A stretch of DNA of 43,015 nt from an uncultured Pelagibacteraceae bacterium (GCA_902589705.1 CACITX010000006.1:1-43015), one strand, 5' to 3'; counted from the first letter of the stretch, positions 18,066 through 26,321 are shown. Numbers and translations are program-made. The notes: generated from the letters alone by a model not told the origin.

Positions 18066-18860
18066 ATGGATTATAACAAACCATTCAACTTTCTTAAAAA
18101 ATTACCACCTAAGTTGAACTTATTTTATAAAAAAAAATCTAAGTCTGGTTTAGTAGTAAGCAACAAATCAAGTTCAAAAAAAGATTTTGATCCTGTAACT
18201 AATTTTGATAGAGCATTTGAAAAATATATACGCTCACTAATAAATAAAAGGTTTCCAAAAGACTCTATTATCGGAGAGGAATTTGATGATAAATTATCAT
18301 CAAATAATTATAAATGGTCTATTGACCCAATAGATGGCACAAGAGCTTTTGTTATTGGAGCACCAACATGGTCAAATTTAATAAGTTTATCGTTCAAGGA
18401 AAGATCATTGATAGGTCTGGCTAATTTTCCAGAGCTAGATAAATATTATATTAATGATAAAAAAAAATCTTATTGTTATAAAAACAAAAAAAAATTTATT
18501 TTAAAATCATCAAATAATAATAATTTAAAAACAATTAAAATAATTGGAAATTTTCATGGAACATTAAGTTATGAAAAACAACGTAGAGTGATAAAAAAAT
18601 TTGGTTGGTCTTTTAGATTAGCTGGGTTTGATGCGCTGAATTATTGTTTATTAGCTGAGGGAAAAGTTGATGCTGTAATTGAAGCAAATTTAAAACCTTA
18701 TGATATACTCCCTTTGATACCAATTATAAAAAATTCCGGGGCAATTGTCACAAATTGGAAGAATGAACCGGCAGAGAATGGTGGAAATATTCTGGCAACA
18801 TCAAATAAAATTTTGCATAATAAGATTTTAAGTTTATTAAAACCGTTTACCAAAAAATAG
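18066..18860 (+). CDS. hisN: Inositol-monophosphatase-fold phosphatase, probable histidinol-phosphatase
   Basis: The metal-binding motifs of the IMPase superfamily are present: IIGEEFD near residue 68 and WSIDPIDGTRAFVIG near residue 85. The C-terminal KPYDILPLIPIIKNSGAIVTNW segment matches the histidinol-phosphate phosphatase (HisN) subgroup better than inositol phosphatases or CysQ. I place the start at the ATG at 18066, giving 264 residues. The longer frame starting at 17979 would add a hydrophobic 29-residue leader that overlaps the divergent HPP gene, which is unlikely. If it is HisN it completes histidine synthesis together with hisI at 26321. The Yip1-like gene follows after one base. 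Confidence 0.78.
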   Translation: MDYNKPFNFLKKLPPKLNLFYKKKSKSGLVVSNKSSSKKDFDPVTNFDRAFEKYIRSLINKRFPKDSIIGEEFDDKLSSNNYKWSIDPIDGTRAFVIGAPTWSNLISLSFKERSLIGLANFPELDKYYINDKKKSYCYKNKKKFILKSSNNNNLKTIKIIGNFHGTLSYEKQRRVIKKFGWSFRLAGFDALNYCLLAEGKVDAVIEANLKPYDILPLIPIIKNSGAIVTNWKNEPAENGGNILATSNKILHNKILSLLKPFTKK

Positions 18861-18861
18861 A

Positions 18862-19383
18862 ATGATAAATATATTTTTAAATAGAGTATTCAGAGCAATT
18901 AAAATTGATATTGAATTGTTCGAAGAAGTTGAAAAAGATAAAAATGCAACTTTTCAAGCAGGTGTTGTAGTAGTCTTATCTAGTTTGGCCGCAGGTGTTG
19001 GTTCAATTCATTTAGGAGCCTCTAATTTTCTTGTAGCACCAGCTCTTTCATTATTAAGCTGGTATGTGTGGGCGTATATAATTTATTTTGTTGGGGTAAA
19101 GCTTTTTGGTGGACTTAAAACAAAAAGTAACCACGGAGAACTTTTAAGAACAATTGGCTTTTCAAGTGCACCAGGATTAATAAGAGTATTTGGGATTACA
19201 CCAGAGTTAATGACAGTTACATTTATTGGTTCTGCTTTTTGGATGCTTGCTTGCATGGTTGTAGCAGTAAAAGCAGCTTTAGATTACGATAGTCTTTGGA
19301 AAGCTTTTGGAGTTGTTGTAGTTTCCTGGTTATTTCAAGCCTTTTTCTTATTCTTAGTGTTAGTTTTATTCAAAGGGATTTAA
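18862..19383 (+). CDS. Yip1-domain membrane protein
   Basis: The 173-residue protein has a cytoplasmic N-terminus with a short acidic/basic segment (ELFEEVEKDKNATFQA) followed by about four to five helices. The HGELLRTIGFSSAPGLIRVFG segment near residue 93 is the conserved mid-region of bacterial Yip1/YIP1-like proteins. The function is unknown in bacteria. It is probably co-transcribed with the upstream phosphatase (1-base gap), and its stop overlaps that of the convergent gene at 19380 by 4 bases. Confidence 0.75.
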   Translation: MINIFLNRVFRAIKIDIELFEEVEKDKNATFQAGVVVVLSSLAAGVGSIHLGASNFLVAPALSLLSWYVWAYIIYFVGVKLFGGLKTKSNHGELLRTIGFSSAPGLIRVFGITPELMTVTFIGSAFWMLACMVVAVKAALDYDSLWKAFGVVVVSWLFQAFFLFLVLVLFKGI

Positions 19384-19700
19384 ATAGGGAATATTGTTTT
19401 TGCTAGATTACAACTTTTACAAATCTTGTATCCATGCATAATTAAATTTTGTTTAACGCTTTCTTCCTCTTTTTTACATTCTTCACATATATCATTAATT
19501 TCCAGTCTTTCCTTAATAACCCAAGCTCTATGGTAAAAATTATCCACGTTTTTTTGTATTAAAGATTTTGCAAAAATTTCAGCCTGTTTCTTTTTAAATG
19601 GGCCATGAATTTTTTTAGTTTTTTCATCAATAGTATCAATATTGTTAGGGTTTTTATGAATTCCCTCTATGACAATAAATCTATCGTTTTCCATATTCAT
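19380..19700 (-). CDS. Small protein, DUF4170-like N-terminal part plus zinc-ribbon-like C-terminus
   Basis: The 106-residue protein is not firmly recognised. Residues 8-62 (FIVIEG, GPFKKKQAEIFAKSL, YHRAWVIKE) resemble the small alphaproteobacterial DUF4170 fold, a single alpha/beta unit. The C-terminus has two CxxC pairs, Cys72/Cys75 and Cys94/Cys97, spaced like a zinc ribbon. The start could be either Met1 or Met3 (six bases apart). It diverges from msrA with 18 bases between the two starts, so their promoters must overlap the coding ends. Its function is unknown. Confidence 0.6.
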   Translation of the reverse strand: MNMENDRFIVIEGIHKNPNNIDTIDEKTKKIHGPFKKKQAEIFAKSLIQKNVDNFYHRAWVIKERLEINDICEECKKEEESVKQNLIMHGYKICKSCNLAKTIFPI

Positions 19701-19718
19701 TAATATAACATATTAAAT

Positions 19719-20288
19719 ATGAAAATTTTTTTACTATTCGTCACATTAATAATTATAAATCCAGTTATACATGCTGAGGAAAAAAAAGCTTATTTTGCAG
19801 GTGGTTGCTTTTGGTGTATGGAGGAGTCATTCGACCAAGTAGAGGGAGTAATTTCAACAATTTCTGGTTATTCTGGTGGACACTTAAAGAACCCAAAATA
19901 TGCCGATGTAATTTATACAGACTCGGGACATGTAGAAGCAATTGAAGTCACTTATGACTCAGCTAAGATTGATTACCAAAAACTTTTAGACATATATTGG
20001 AAAAATATAGACCCATTCGATGCCAACGGTCAGTTTTGTGATAAGGGAAAAAGTTACAGATCTGTAATTTTTTTTGAAAATGAGAAACAAAAAGAACTTA
20101 TTGATAATTCATTTAGGAAATTAGAAAACATATTTAATAAAAAGATTGTCACATTAGTTTGGAGATTTGAAAAATTTTATAAAGCTGAAACTTACCATCA
20201 AGATTATTATGAAAAAAATTTTATAAGATATTTAATGTATAAAAAAGGATGTCAAAGAGAGGAAACTTTAAAAAAGATATGGAATTAA
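19719..20288 (+). CDS. msrA: Peptide methionine sulfoxide reductase A with signal peptide
   Basis: MsrA reduces methionine-S-sulfoxide in oxidised proteins. The 189-residue product has the catalytic motif GCFWCMEESF (catalytic Cys30) and GYSGG, then the IDPFDANGQFCDKGKSYRS region and the YHQDYYEKN motif. Residues 1-19 form a signal peptide ending in HAE, so this copy is exported to the periplasm, unlike the usual cytoplasmic MsrA. The gene overlaps the next CDS by 10 bases. An exported repair enzyme fits a region concerned with photo-oxidative damage. Confidence 0.95.
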   Translation: MKIFLLFVTLIIINPVIHAEEKKAYFAGGCFWCMEESFDQVEGVISTISGYSGGHLKNPKYADVIYTDSGHVEAIEVTYDSAKIDYQKLLDIYWKNIDPFDANGQFCDKGKSYRSVIFFENEKQKELIDNSFRKLENIFNKKIVTLVWRFEKFYKAETYHQDYYEKNFIRYLMYKKGCQREETLKKIWN

Positions 20289-20734
20289 AAAAAATATGTC
20301 TATTCATAATTGTAATTTTTTTTAGCAACAAGCTAAATAGTGAAATAATAAATCCCAATGAAAAATTGTTACCTTATGATGTAGTTAAAATACAATTAGA
20401 AGCACTTAAAGATAATGATAAAAATGATGAAGGCATAAAACAAACTTGGTTGTTTGCCCATCCCGATAACAAAAAAATTACAGGACCATATGAACGATTT
20501 AGAATTATGATTTATGGAGTTCAATATAGACCGCTGCTCAATCACTCTTCACATAAAATTAATTTATTAATGAATACTCCTAATAAACATATTTTTAAAA
20601 TTGAAATATTAACAAAAGATAAAAAATTATTGTTTTACGAATGGCATGTTCAAAAAGCATCCGAAATAAATTGTAATAACTGTTGGTTTACCTCAGCAGT
20701 ATCAATACCTATGGATCAAGGAAATACTATTTAA
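20279..20734 (+). CDS. Exported hypothetical protein, DUF4864-like
   Basis: The frame is open from 20249, but the ATG at 20279 overlaps the end of msrA and begins a signal peptide (MELKKICLFIIVIFFSNKLNS), giving 151 residues. The mature part contains LLPYDVVKIQLEALKDND, a Trp-Phe-Ala-His-Pro stretch and ITGPYERFRIMI. These resemble the DUF4864 type of exported proteins that have a cystatin/NTF2-like fold. A terminal NCNNCWFTSAV segment has two cysteines. No function is known. It belongs to the msrA operon and overlaps the following small gene by one base. Confidence 0.65.
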   Translation: MELKKICLFIIVIFFSNKLNSEIINPNEKLLPYDVVKIQLEALKDNDKNDEGIKQTWLFAHPDNKKITGPYERFRIMIYGVQYRPLLNHSSHKINLLMNTPNKHIFKIEILTKDKKLLFYEWHVQKASEINCNNCWFTSAVSIPMDQGNTI

Positions 20735-20937
20735 TGAAAAAACCACCATATATGTATAGGCTTTTAATAATTGCCTTAATACTAACTGTTATTCCGATAG
20801 GAACTACTCAAATAGCATCATTATATTTAGGTTCAAAGAATGGAGTTTTATTAGGTTTCTGTGTTGGAATTCCTTGCGTAACTTTTGCATGTTGGAAAAT
20901 GTTTATGGATGATTGGAGAAATGAGGATGAAGAATGA
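20734..20937 (+). CDS. Small two-helix membrane protein
   Basis: Starting at the ATG at 20734 (its first base is the last of the preceding stop) the product is 67 residues. It has two hydrophobic helices separated by YLGSKNG and ends with an acidic tail (DDWRNEDEE). The longer frame from 20683 overlaps the upstream gene and is unlikely. The protein is not recognised. Its stop overlaps the start of the photolyase-like gene by 4 bases (ATGA), so it is tightly coupled to it. Confidence 0.65.
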   Translation: MKKPPYMYRLLIIALILTVIPIGTTQIASLYLGSKNGVLLGFCVGIPCVTFACWKMFMDDWRNEDEE

Positions 20938-22064
20938 TCTTCAAAACAACTAGAGAAGAAGCAATTCAAGATTTAGAAAATTATATTAATAAAGAAATTG
21001 TAAATTATTCTACACAAAGAAATTTTGATTTTGGGCCAGGTAAAAGAAAAAATGTTTCGTGTTTATCCCCCTATATTTCTCATAGATTAATTACTGAATA
21101 TGAAGTTGTAAAAAAAGTTTTAAGTAAATTTCCCTATCAAAAAGTTGAAAAATATATTCAAGAAATATTCTGGAGAGTTTATTGGAAAGGCTGGTTAGAA
21201 TTAAGACCAAAAGTATGGTCAGACTTCATAGAAGATCTTAAGACAATCGAAGAAAATGAAAATTATCAAAAAGCTATAAATGCTCAGACAAATATTCAAT
21301 GTTTTAATGATTGGGTTCGGGAGCTTAAGGAAAATAATTATTTACATAATCACACAAGGATGTGGTTTGCTAGTATTTGGATTTTTACTTTAAATTTACC
21401 TTGGCAAAAGGGAGCTGAGTTTTTTATGAAACATTTACTTGATGGAGATGCAGCATCTAATACTTTAAGCTGGAGGTGGGTAGCTGGTCTTCAAACCAAA
21501 GGGAAACATTATGTTGCACAAGCTTGGAATATTTCAAAATTTACAAACAACAAATATCAAAAAGTAGAATTAAATGAAAATGCATTACCATTAATAGATA
21601 CTAGAGAATATAAACTTAAAGCTCCAGAAATCTCGAAGGAAGATATTGGAAGTGATACATTATTATTTTTTGAAAATGATTTAAATATTGAGTCTTTAAA
21701 ATTAAAAAAACATCAAAATATTTTTTGTATTCTTATCAGTAATGAGAAGAGAAAAATTAAATTAGATAAAAAAGTTATAAATTTTAAGAAAAAAATTATT
21801 AATGACCAAATTAAAAGGTTTCCTAATACAAAAATTTTAGAAGAGACTCAGTTTGAGGAATTAGCTGAAAAAACTAAAAAATTTGATATTATTTATCCAT
21901 CTATTGGAGAGAATTTATCTTTTTTGAAATTAATTAAGAAAAAAAAGAATTTAGAATATAATTTTTTAGTTAGAGAGGGAGATGAATTTTGTTGGCAATT
22001 TTCAAATAAAGGCTATTTTAATTTTAAATCTAATATTCCGAAAATAATTCAAAAAATTATTTAG
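20934..22064 (+). CDS. Photolyase/cryptochrome-like protein with apparently permuted domains
   Basis: The 376-residue protein starts directly with the photolyase FAD-binding domain. The features are [12 protein letters not shown] (42-53), [12 protein letters not shown] (138-149), [18 protein letters not shown] (168-185) and [15 protein letters not shown] (191-205). The N-terminal alpha/beta antenna domain that normally precedes it is absent. After residue about 240 the protein continues with LLFFENDL (243-250). This resembles the first strand motif of photolyase alpha/beta domains (FWFRNDLR), and it is followed by alternating strands and helices to a [13 protein letters not shown] end. I infer a circular permutation, with the antenna-type domain at the C-terminus. 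DNA repair or photoreception are both possible. It ends the msrA operon and its 3' end overlaps the DUF2256 gene by 8 bases. Confidence 0.8.
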   Translation: MIFKTTREEAIQDLENYINKEIVNYSTQRNFDFGPGKRKNVSCLSPYISHRLITEYEVVKKVLSKFPYQKVEKYIQEIFWRVYWKGWLELRPKVWSDFIEDLKTIEENENYQKAINAQTNIQCFNDWVRELKENNYLHNHTRMWFASIWIFTLNLPWQKGAEFFMKHLLDGDAASNTLSWRWVAGLQTKGKHYVAQAWNISKFTNNKYQKVELNENALPLIDTREYKLKAPEISKEDIGSDTLLFFENDLNIESLKLKKHQNIFCILISNEKRKIKLDKKVINFKKKIINDQIKRFPNTKILEETQFEELAEKTKKFDIIYPSIGENLSFLKLIKKKKNLEYNFLVREGDEFCWQFSNKGYFNFKSNIPKIIQKII

Positions 22065-22182
22065 CAGCGCATTTTTTTGAGCAATATTTTACTTTTTCCC
22101 AATTAAGTCTCCATTTTTTTCTCCAGGCAAAAGGTTTATTGCAAACAGGACAGGTTTTTTTGGGTAAATTAGTTTTTTTCAT
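22057..22182 (-). CDS. DUF2256 family small zinc-ribbon-like protein
   Basis: A 41-residue frame on the minus strand encodes a clear DUF2256 protein. It has [14 protein letters not shown] (11-24), then [13 protein letters not shown] (27-39), with four cysteines likely to bind zinc. DUF2256 genes are typically found beside photolyase/cryptochrome genes, as here, but the role is unknown. The ATG at 22182 overlaps the end of the DCC gene by 14 bases, and the stop overlaps the convergent photolyase-like gene by 8 bases. Confidence 0.9.
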   Translation of the reverse strand: MKKTNLPKKTCPVCNKPFAWRKKWRLNWEKVKYCSKKCAAK

Positions 22183-22531
22183 TTTTAAGTAAATGTTTAT
22201 TTTTTAAAAATAAAAAAAATGCAGCTATTTCATAAAAAATTTGCAGTAAAAAAAACAGGGGTTTAATTTTAAAAATTTTATAAAGAAAATTGTATTTTGG
22301 GATATTTTTCCAAATAATTAAGAAAGTCTCAGCTCCCTCTATTAACTTCCCATCTTTGATTACATGCATTCTTCTAAGAAGTTCTTTAAAAGATTTGGAG
22401 GAGATGTGCTGTGCCTCCATATTTGTACTCACATCAATCCACTCTAATTGTTCGTTACAATATTTTTTATAATGGTTTACTTCAGCCCTACAAATATTAC
22501 ATGAATTATTAAAAAGAATTTTTATAGTCAT
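22169..22531 (-). CDS. DCC family (DUF393) thioredoxin-like protein
   Basis: The 120-residue protein carries the N-terminal CxxC motif ([10 protein letters not shown], Cys11 and Cys14) and the following helix and EWIDVS strand of DCC family thiol-disulfide oxidoreductase-like proteins. The usual DGDCPLC becomes NNSCNIC, so the acidic residues of the classical DxDCxxC motif are lost while the cysteines remain. A hydrophobic C-terminal segment ([17 protein letters not shown]) may be membrane-attached. It overlaps the CryB-like gene by one base and DUF2256 by 14 bases, forming a CryB-DCC-DUF2256 operon. Confidence 0.85.
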   Translation of the reverse strand: MTIKILFNNSCNICRAEVNHYKKYCNEQLEWIDVSTNMEAQHISSKSFKELLRRMHVIKDGKLIEGAETFLIIWKNIPKYNFLYKIFKIKPLFFLLQIFYEIAAFFLFLKNKHLLKNEKN

Positions 22532-24009
22532 TAATTTGTATTTTCCTTAATAAAATTATTTGCTGCTTTAAAAATTCTAATCTTTCTTTCTTTATTCATC
22601 TTTTCAGATACTCTTACCATCATTGCTAAACGAGGATTTTTTAAAAAAAATTTTTTATGCCTATCAATGAACCTCCAATAAAGTCCATCCATAATATCGC
22701 ACCAAGGACCTTTTTTAAAATGCATCATTTTTAAAAAATAACTTGAACCACAAATATAAGGTTTGGTTGCAAAAATTCCTCCATCACTAAATAATCCCAT
22801 TCCGTAAACATTTGGTGACATAACCCAGTCTGAAGAGTCAACAAACATTTCCATAAACCATTTATAAACTTGTTTTGGATTTATTTCACAAAGGTTCATA
22901 ATATTTGCAAGTATCATTAACCTTTCAATATGGTGAGACCAACCATATTTACTTGCATTATTAATTGCATGATCAAGCGGATCTAATCCGGTAGATCCAT
23001 CGTACCAAGATGTTTTCATTTTTCTTTTATGATTAAAAAAATTTGTCTTTTCTAACCTTTCATCATAATTTTGATAAATTCCTCGCATGAATTCTCTCCA
23101 ACCAATTATTTGTCTTATGTAACCCTCCAATGAATTTAAAGGCACTTTACTTTCAATTTTTTTTAATTTTTCAATAATTTCTTCTGGTGTAATTAAACCT
23201 AGGTTTATAAGCGGACTAAGGGCACTATGAAATACGGTGTTAGATTTATCAGTTACAGCATCTTCATAATCTCCAAATAATTTTATTCTCTCTTTTAGAA
23301 ATTCATCTAACCATTTGTTTGCATCTTTACGAGTGGTAGGGAACCAAAAATTATCAATTTCACCAGGATGATTTTTAAATTTAGAGTCTATTATTTTTTT
23401 AAGATTTACTGTTTCTTTTGTTTCTTTTATTTTTGAAATTTCTGGTATTTTAATATCTTTAGGAAGTTTTTTTCTATTGTCTTCATCAAAACTCCATTTA
23501 TTACCTTTTGGAGTTCCATTTTTATTCATTAATAAATTCATTTTTGTTCGTACTATTTTGTAAAAATTTGCCATAAAAGGTCTTTTGTTTTTGGCGAGAT
23601 AGCTTTTAAATTCTGCTCTATCTATTAAAAACATGGGAGATTTAATTTGATTAATTTTAAGTGAATTTTTTTTAGCTAAATTATGTATCTTTTTTTCAAA
23701 GAATTTATCTTCAATTTCATAAAAACTTAATTCTTTTATTTTTTTTTCTTTAATAATTTTTTCTAACTTTTTTTCATAAGCTAAATTAAAATCATTATTG
23801 ATATCTTTGTAAATTATTTTAAAATTTTTTGTTTTTATCTCCTCTTTGAAAGACCGCATCGAAGATAGAAATAACATTATTTTATGTTTATGATGTTTCT
23901 CAAAAGTACAAAGACCGTAATCTTCAGCCATAAAAAAAGTGTGATCTTTATAATCAGCAAAATATTTTGGTGAAAATAATTGATTTCCTAATACTATAAA
24001 AAGCTTCAT
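22531..24009 (-). CDS. Prokaryotic cryptochrome/(6-4) photolyase (CryB/PhrB, FeS-BCP type)
   Basis: The 492-residue protein has the layout of the bacterial (6-4) photolyase family. The N-terminal alpha/beta domain begins MKLFIVLGNQLF, with FFMAEDYGLCTFEKHHKHKI. The FAD-binding part has GYIRQIIGWREFMRGIY near residue 300, WSHHIERLMILANIMNL near 356 and VMSPNVYGMGLFSDGG from 396. This family normally holds a [4Fe-4S] cluster through four cysteines, three of them close together before a C-terminal xLYW motif. Here the tract before LYW (443-445) has only Cys437 and Cys420, besides Cys374, so the usual CxxC spacing is absent. It starts the CryB-DCC-DUF2256 operon and diverges from an SDR gene. Confidence 0.9.
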   Translation of the reverse strand: MKLFIVLGNQLFSPKYFADYKDHTFFMAEDYGLCTFEKHHKHKIMLFLSSMRSFKEEIKTKNFKIIYKDINNDFNLAYEKKLEKIIKEKKIKELSFYEIEDKFFEKKIHNLAKKNSLKINQIKSPMFLIDRAEFKSYLAKNKRPFMANFYKIVRTKMNLLMNKNGTPKGNKWSFDEDNRKKLPKDIKIPEISKIKETKETVNLKKIIDSKFKNHPGEIDNFWFPTTRKDANKWLDEFLKERIKLFGDYEDAVTDKSNTVFHSALSPLINLGLITPEEIIEKLKKIESKVPLNSLEGYIRQIIGWREFMRGIYQNYDERLEKTNFFNHKRKMKTSWYDGSTGLDPLDHAINNASKYGWSHHIERLMILANIMNLCEINPKQVYKWFMEMFVDSSDWVMSPNVYGMGLFSDGGIFATKPYICGSSYFLKMMHFKKGPWCDIMDGLYWRFIDRHKKFFLKNPRLAMMVRVSEKMNKERKIRIFKAANNFIKENTN

Positions 24010-24071
24010 TACTCTTAAATTACACTTTTTATTAAAGTATTACACGCGTCATTATTTGCGTTTATTTCGCT

Positions 24072-24077
24072 TATAAT
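24072..24077 (+). promoter_or_regulatory. Perfect -10 box (TATAAT) before the SDR gene
   Basis: A TATAAT lies in the 69-base gap between the divergent CryB-like and SDR genes. Transcription from it would begin near 24084, downstream of the first ATG (24079) but before the second (24094). That favours the second ATG as the true start. No clear -35 hexamer is visible. Confidence 0.4.
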
Positions 24078-24093
24078 AATGGTAACTTTGATT

Positions 24094-24804
24094 ATGAAAA
24101 AAATTATTTTAGGTGCTTCTGGCTCAATCGGTTCTTCGTTAGCTAAAAAATTAGTAGATGGGGGTGATAAGGTACATCTAGTTGGGAGAGATGAGAGTAG
24201 CGTGTCATCTCTAGCGAATGATTTAGGTGCATCTTTTACAGTTTGTGATGTATTAGAAGAAAATTTTTCAGAAAAAATTTTAAATGATACTGGCGAAGAA
24301 CCTATAAATGGATTAGCTTATTGTATAGGTTCTATTGATCTTAAACCTTTAAAATTAACAAAAAAAAGTGATTTTCTAAAAGCATTTAATTTAAACTTAG
24401 TTTCAGCAGCTGAAATTATTAAAGCCTATGGAGATAACTTAAAACAGAACAAGGGTTCTGTGGTTTTATTTTCTACTGTGGCAGTGAAACAGGGGTTTCC
24501 AAATCATGCAATCGTTTCATCTGCTAAGGGAGCAATCGAGGGTCTAGCAGTTGCTTTAGCGGCAGAGTTTGCACCTAATATACGAGTAAATTGCATAGCT
24601 CCAAGTTTAACGAATTCAAAAATGTCTAGTAATTTATTGAAAAATGAAAAAATAGCTGAAGGAATTGCAAAAATGCATCCTTTAAAAAGATTAGGAGAGG
24701 GAGCAGACTCTTCTTCATTAGCAAGGTTTCTATTAAGTGACGAGAGCTCTTGGATTACAGGGCAAATATTTGGTGTTGATGGTGGCAGATCATCTGTCGC
24801 ATAA
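24094..24804 (+). CDS. SDR-family protein lacking the catalytic tyrosine
   Basis: The Rossmann motif GASGSIG is present close to the N-terminus, with VHLVGRDESS after the second strand suggesting NADP(H). The later motif NHAIVSSAKGAIEGL keeps the lysine of YxxxK, but valine stands where the tyrosine should be, so a classical reductase mechanism is doubtful. RVNCIAPSLT and a C-terminal SSWITGQIFGVDGG match the SDR family. I prefer the ATG at 24094 (236 residues) to 24079 because of the TATAAT at 24072. Similar Tyr-less SDRs occur beside cryB/photolyase genes in other marine bacteria as far as I recall. Its function is unknown. Confidence 0.75.
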   Translation: MKKIILGASGSIGSSLAKKLVDGGDKVHLVGRDESSVSSLANDLGASFTVCDVLEENFSEKILNDTGEEPINGLAYCIGSIDLKPLKLTKKSDFLKAFNLNLVSAAEIIKAYGDNLKQNKGSVVLFSTVAVKQGFPNHAIVSSAKGAIEGLAVALAAEFAPNIRVNCIAPSLTNSKMSSNLLKNEKIAEGIAKMHPLKRLGEGADSSSLARFLLSDESSWITGQIFGVDGGRSSVA

Positions 24805-24835
24805 CAATTTTAATAAAAAAGATTAAATAGTGCAT

Positions 24836-25342
24836 ATGATTTTAAGAACATTTTTAATTTTTTTGATTTTATCATTTGGACCAGCTTTTTCTGCAGGAAG
24901 TGATAGCAGCGGAAGTAGTAGTGGAGGAGGAGATAGTAATAGCTCTGAGAATTTGTACAAATCTTCTGTAAGCTTGATAAAAAGAGCGGGTAAATTAGAA
25001 AAAAAAGATAAGAAAGAAAAAGCCGAAAAACTATATTCTCAAGCATTTAAAAAGTTGAGTGAAGCTTTAAAAAAAGACAAGAAAAATCCTGACATACTTA
25101 ACTACATGGGTTTTACTTCTAGAAAGATTGGTAATTTCTCTGAAGCTGAAGATTATTATTTAAAAGGTTTAGCGATAGACCCAAAACACAATGGTATAAA
25201 TGAATATCTAGGTGAGCTTTATGTTCAAACAGATAGAATAGATAAAGCCAACGAAAGACTTGGAGTTCTTAAAAACTGTAATTGTGAAGAGTATGGTGAG
25301 CTAGAGTTAATCATTAAGACAAGAGGCTCTAAAGTATACTAA
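24836..25342 (+). CDS. Exported TPR-repeat protein
   Basis: The product from the ATG at 24836 is 168 residues. The earlier GTG at 24830 is less likely. A signal peptide (MILRTFLIFLILSFGPAFSAG) is followed by a Ser/Gly-rich linker and then TPR-like helices (KAEKLYSQAFKKLSEALKKD, DILNYMGFTSRKIGNFSEAEDYYLKGLAIDP, GINEYLGELYVQT). It is probably periplasmic and acts in protein-protein contacts. Partner and role are unknown. It follows the SDR gene by about 31 bases on the same strand and converges on the DUF2237 gene with stops overlapping by 4 bases. Confidence 0.8.
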   Translation: MILRTFLIFLILSFGPAFSAGSDSSGSSSGGGDSNSSENLYKSSVSLIKRAGKLEKKDKKEKAEKLYSQAFKKLSEALKKDKKNPDILNYMGFTSRKIGNFSEAEDYYLKGLAIDPKHNGINEYLGELYVQTDRIDKANERLGVLKNCNCEEYGELELIIKTRGSKVY

Positions 25343-25716
25343 GATAAATCAACTGCAAACTTCTTTAATTTTTCAATAGGAATAAGTTCTAAAGTTTTAA
25401 TATTTGTTTTTTTCAAATAAATTGAGCATGCCGCATCTTCTTCAATAGATCTCGCAAACCAGGTTGCACAAACACACCAACAATCACCATCTTTTAATCC
25501 AGGAAATCCAAACTCTGGGTGTGGAGTAATTAAATCATTTCCTACTTTTTTAGACCACAATAAAAATTTATCTGTTACTTTAGCACAGACAGTATGAACA
25601 CCTCTGTCATTTTTATCAGTGTTACAACATCCATCTCTAAACCAACCAGTTATCGGATCATTAGAACAAGGCTCAAGTGGTTCTCCAAAAACATTTTTTT
25701 GAACTTCATTACTCAT
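25339..25716 (-). CDS. DUF2237 family protein
   Basis: The 125-residue protein shows the DUF2237 signature: NVFGEPLEPCSNDPITGWFRDGCC at the N-terminus, then DRGVHTVCAKVTDKFL and a GLKDGDCWCVCATWF motif near residue 74. The conserved cysteines (C-C, CWCVC) might bind metal, but no function is established for the family. It overlaps the 2OG-oxygenase gene by 4 bases (ATGA type) and is the last of a three-gene minus-strand operon hisI-oxygenase-DUF2237. Confidence 0.9.
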   Translation of the reverse strand: MSNEVQKNVFGEPLEPCSNDPITGWFRDGCCNTDKNDRGVHTVCAKVTDKFLLWSKKVGNDLITPHPEFGFPGLKDGDCWCVCATWFARSIEEDAACSIYLKKTNIKTLELIPIEKLKKFAVDLS

Positions 25717-26321
25717 TTTGAAAATACATTTGCGATTTTTTGATCGATTTCTAAATTAAAAGAAAATGATCTTCTTTCACCATTAGATTTAAATGGATAG
25801 GCAGTGTGCATTAAATAATGTGGAAATAATATAACATCACCAGTCTTAGGTTGGTGATTATGTATGCTTTCACTTAAAAGCATTTTATTGCCACTTATAA
25901 AATCAATTGAACCATCTGTTTTAACTAATTTCTTAGACGAAGATCTAAATGAAGGAATCTTTAAATAACCAACACCTGAGATATGGCCATCATGAAAATG
26001 TATCGGATTATATTCATTATTAAATTGTCTAACTACCCAAAAATTTTTTATATTTACTTTTGATGTATTTTTACCAGTGGTTTTTTTAATATAATTTTTT
26101 ACTTCTTTTGTAATAACTTTCCCTAGATATTTTTTAACAAAAGCTTTAGGTAATTGAAATTCTTGCTTTACTTTCCCAACAAGTTTTTTTGAATAATCTA
26201 ATTTTTTAACCAACTTTTTTTTAGATAATATTTTATCAACTTCATTATTAATTTTCTTTACTAAGAATTGAGACAGCTTCAGTTTTGCTATTTTAGGACC
26301 AAAAGGGCTTAAAATTTTCAT
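25713..26321 (-). CDS. Putative 2-oxoglutarate/Fe(II)-dependent oxygenase
   Basis: The 202-residue protein ends in a jelly-roll-like core with candidate iron ligands His108/His110/Asp111 in IHFHDGHISGVGYL and His172 in FPHYLMHTAYPF. Arg183/Arg184 are positioned to bind 2-oxoglutarate. The pattern resembles the small putative 2OG-Fe(II) oxygenases related to prolyl hydroxylases. The N-terminal 90 residues are lysine-rich and helical. The substrate is unknown. It lies between hisI and DUF2237 with 1- and 4-base overlaps, so all three are translated together. Confidence 0.75.
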   Translation of the reverse strand: MKILSPFGPKIAKLKLSQFLVKKINNEVDKILSKKKLVKKLDYSKKLVGKVKQEFQLPKAFVKKYLGKVITKEVKNYIKKTTGKNTSKVNIKNFWVVRQFNNEYNPIHFHDGHISGVGYLKIPSFRSSSKKLVKTDGSIDFISGNKMLLSESIHNHQPKTGDVILFPHYLMHTAYPFKSNGERRSFSFNLEIDQKIANVFSK

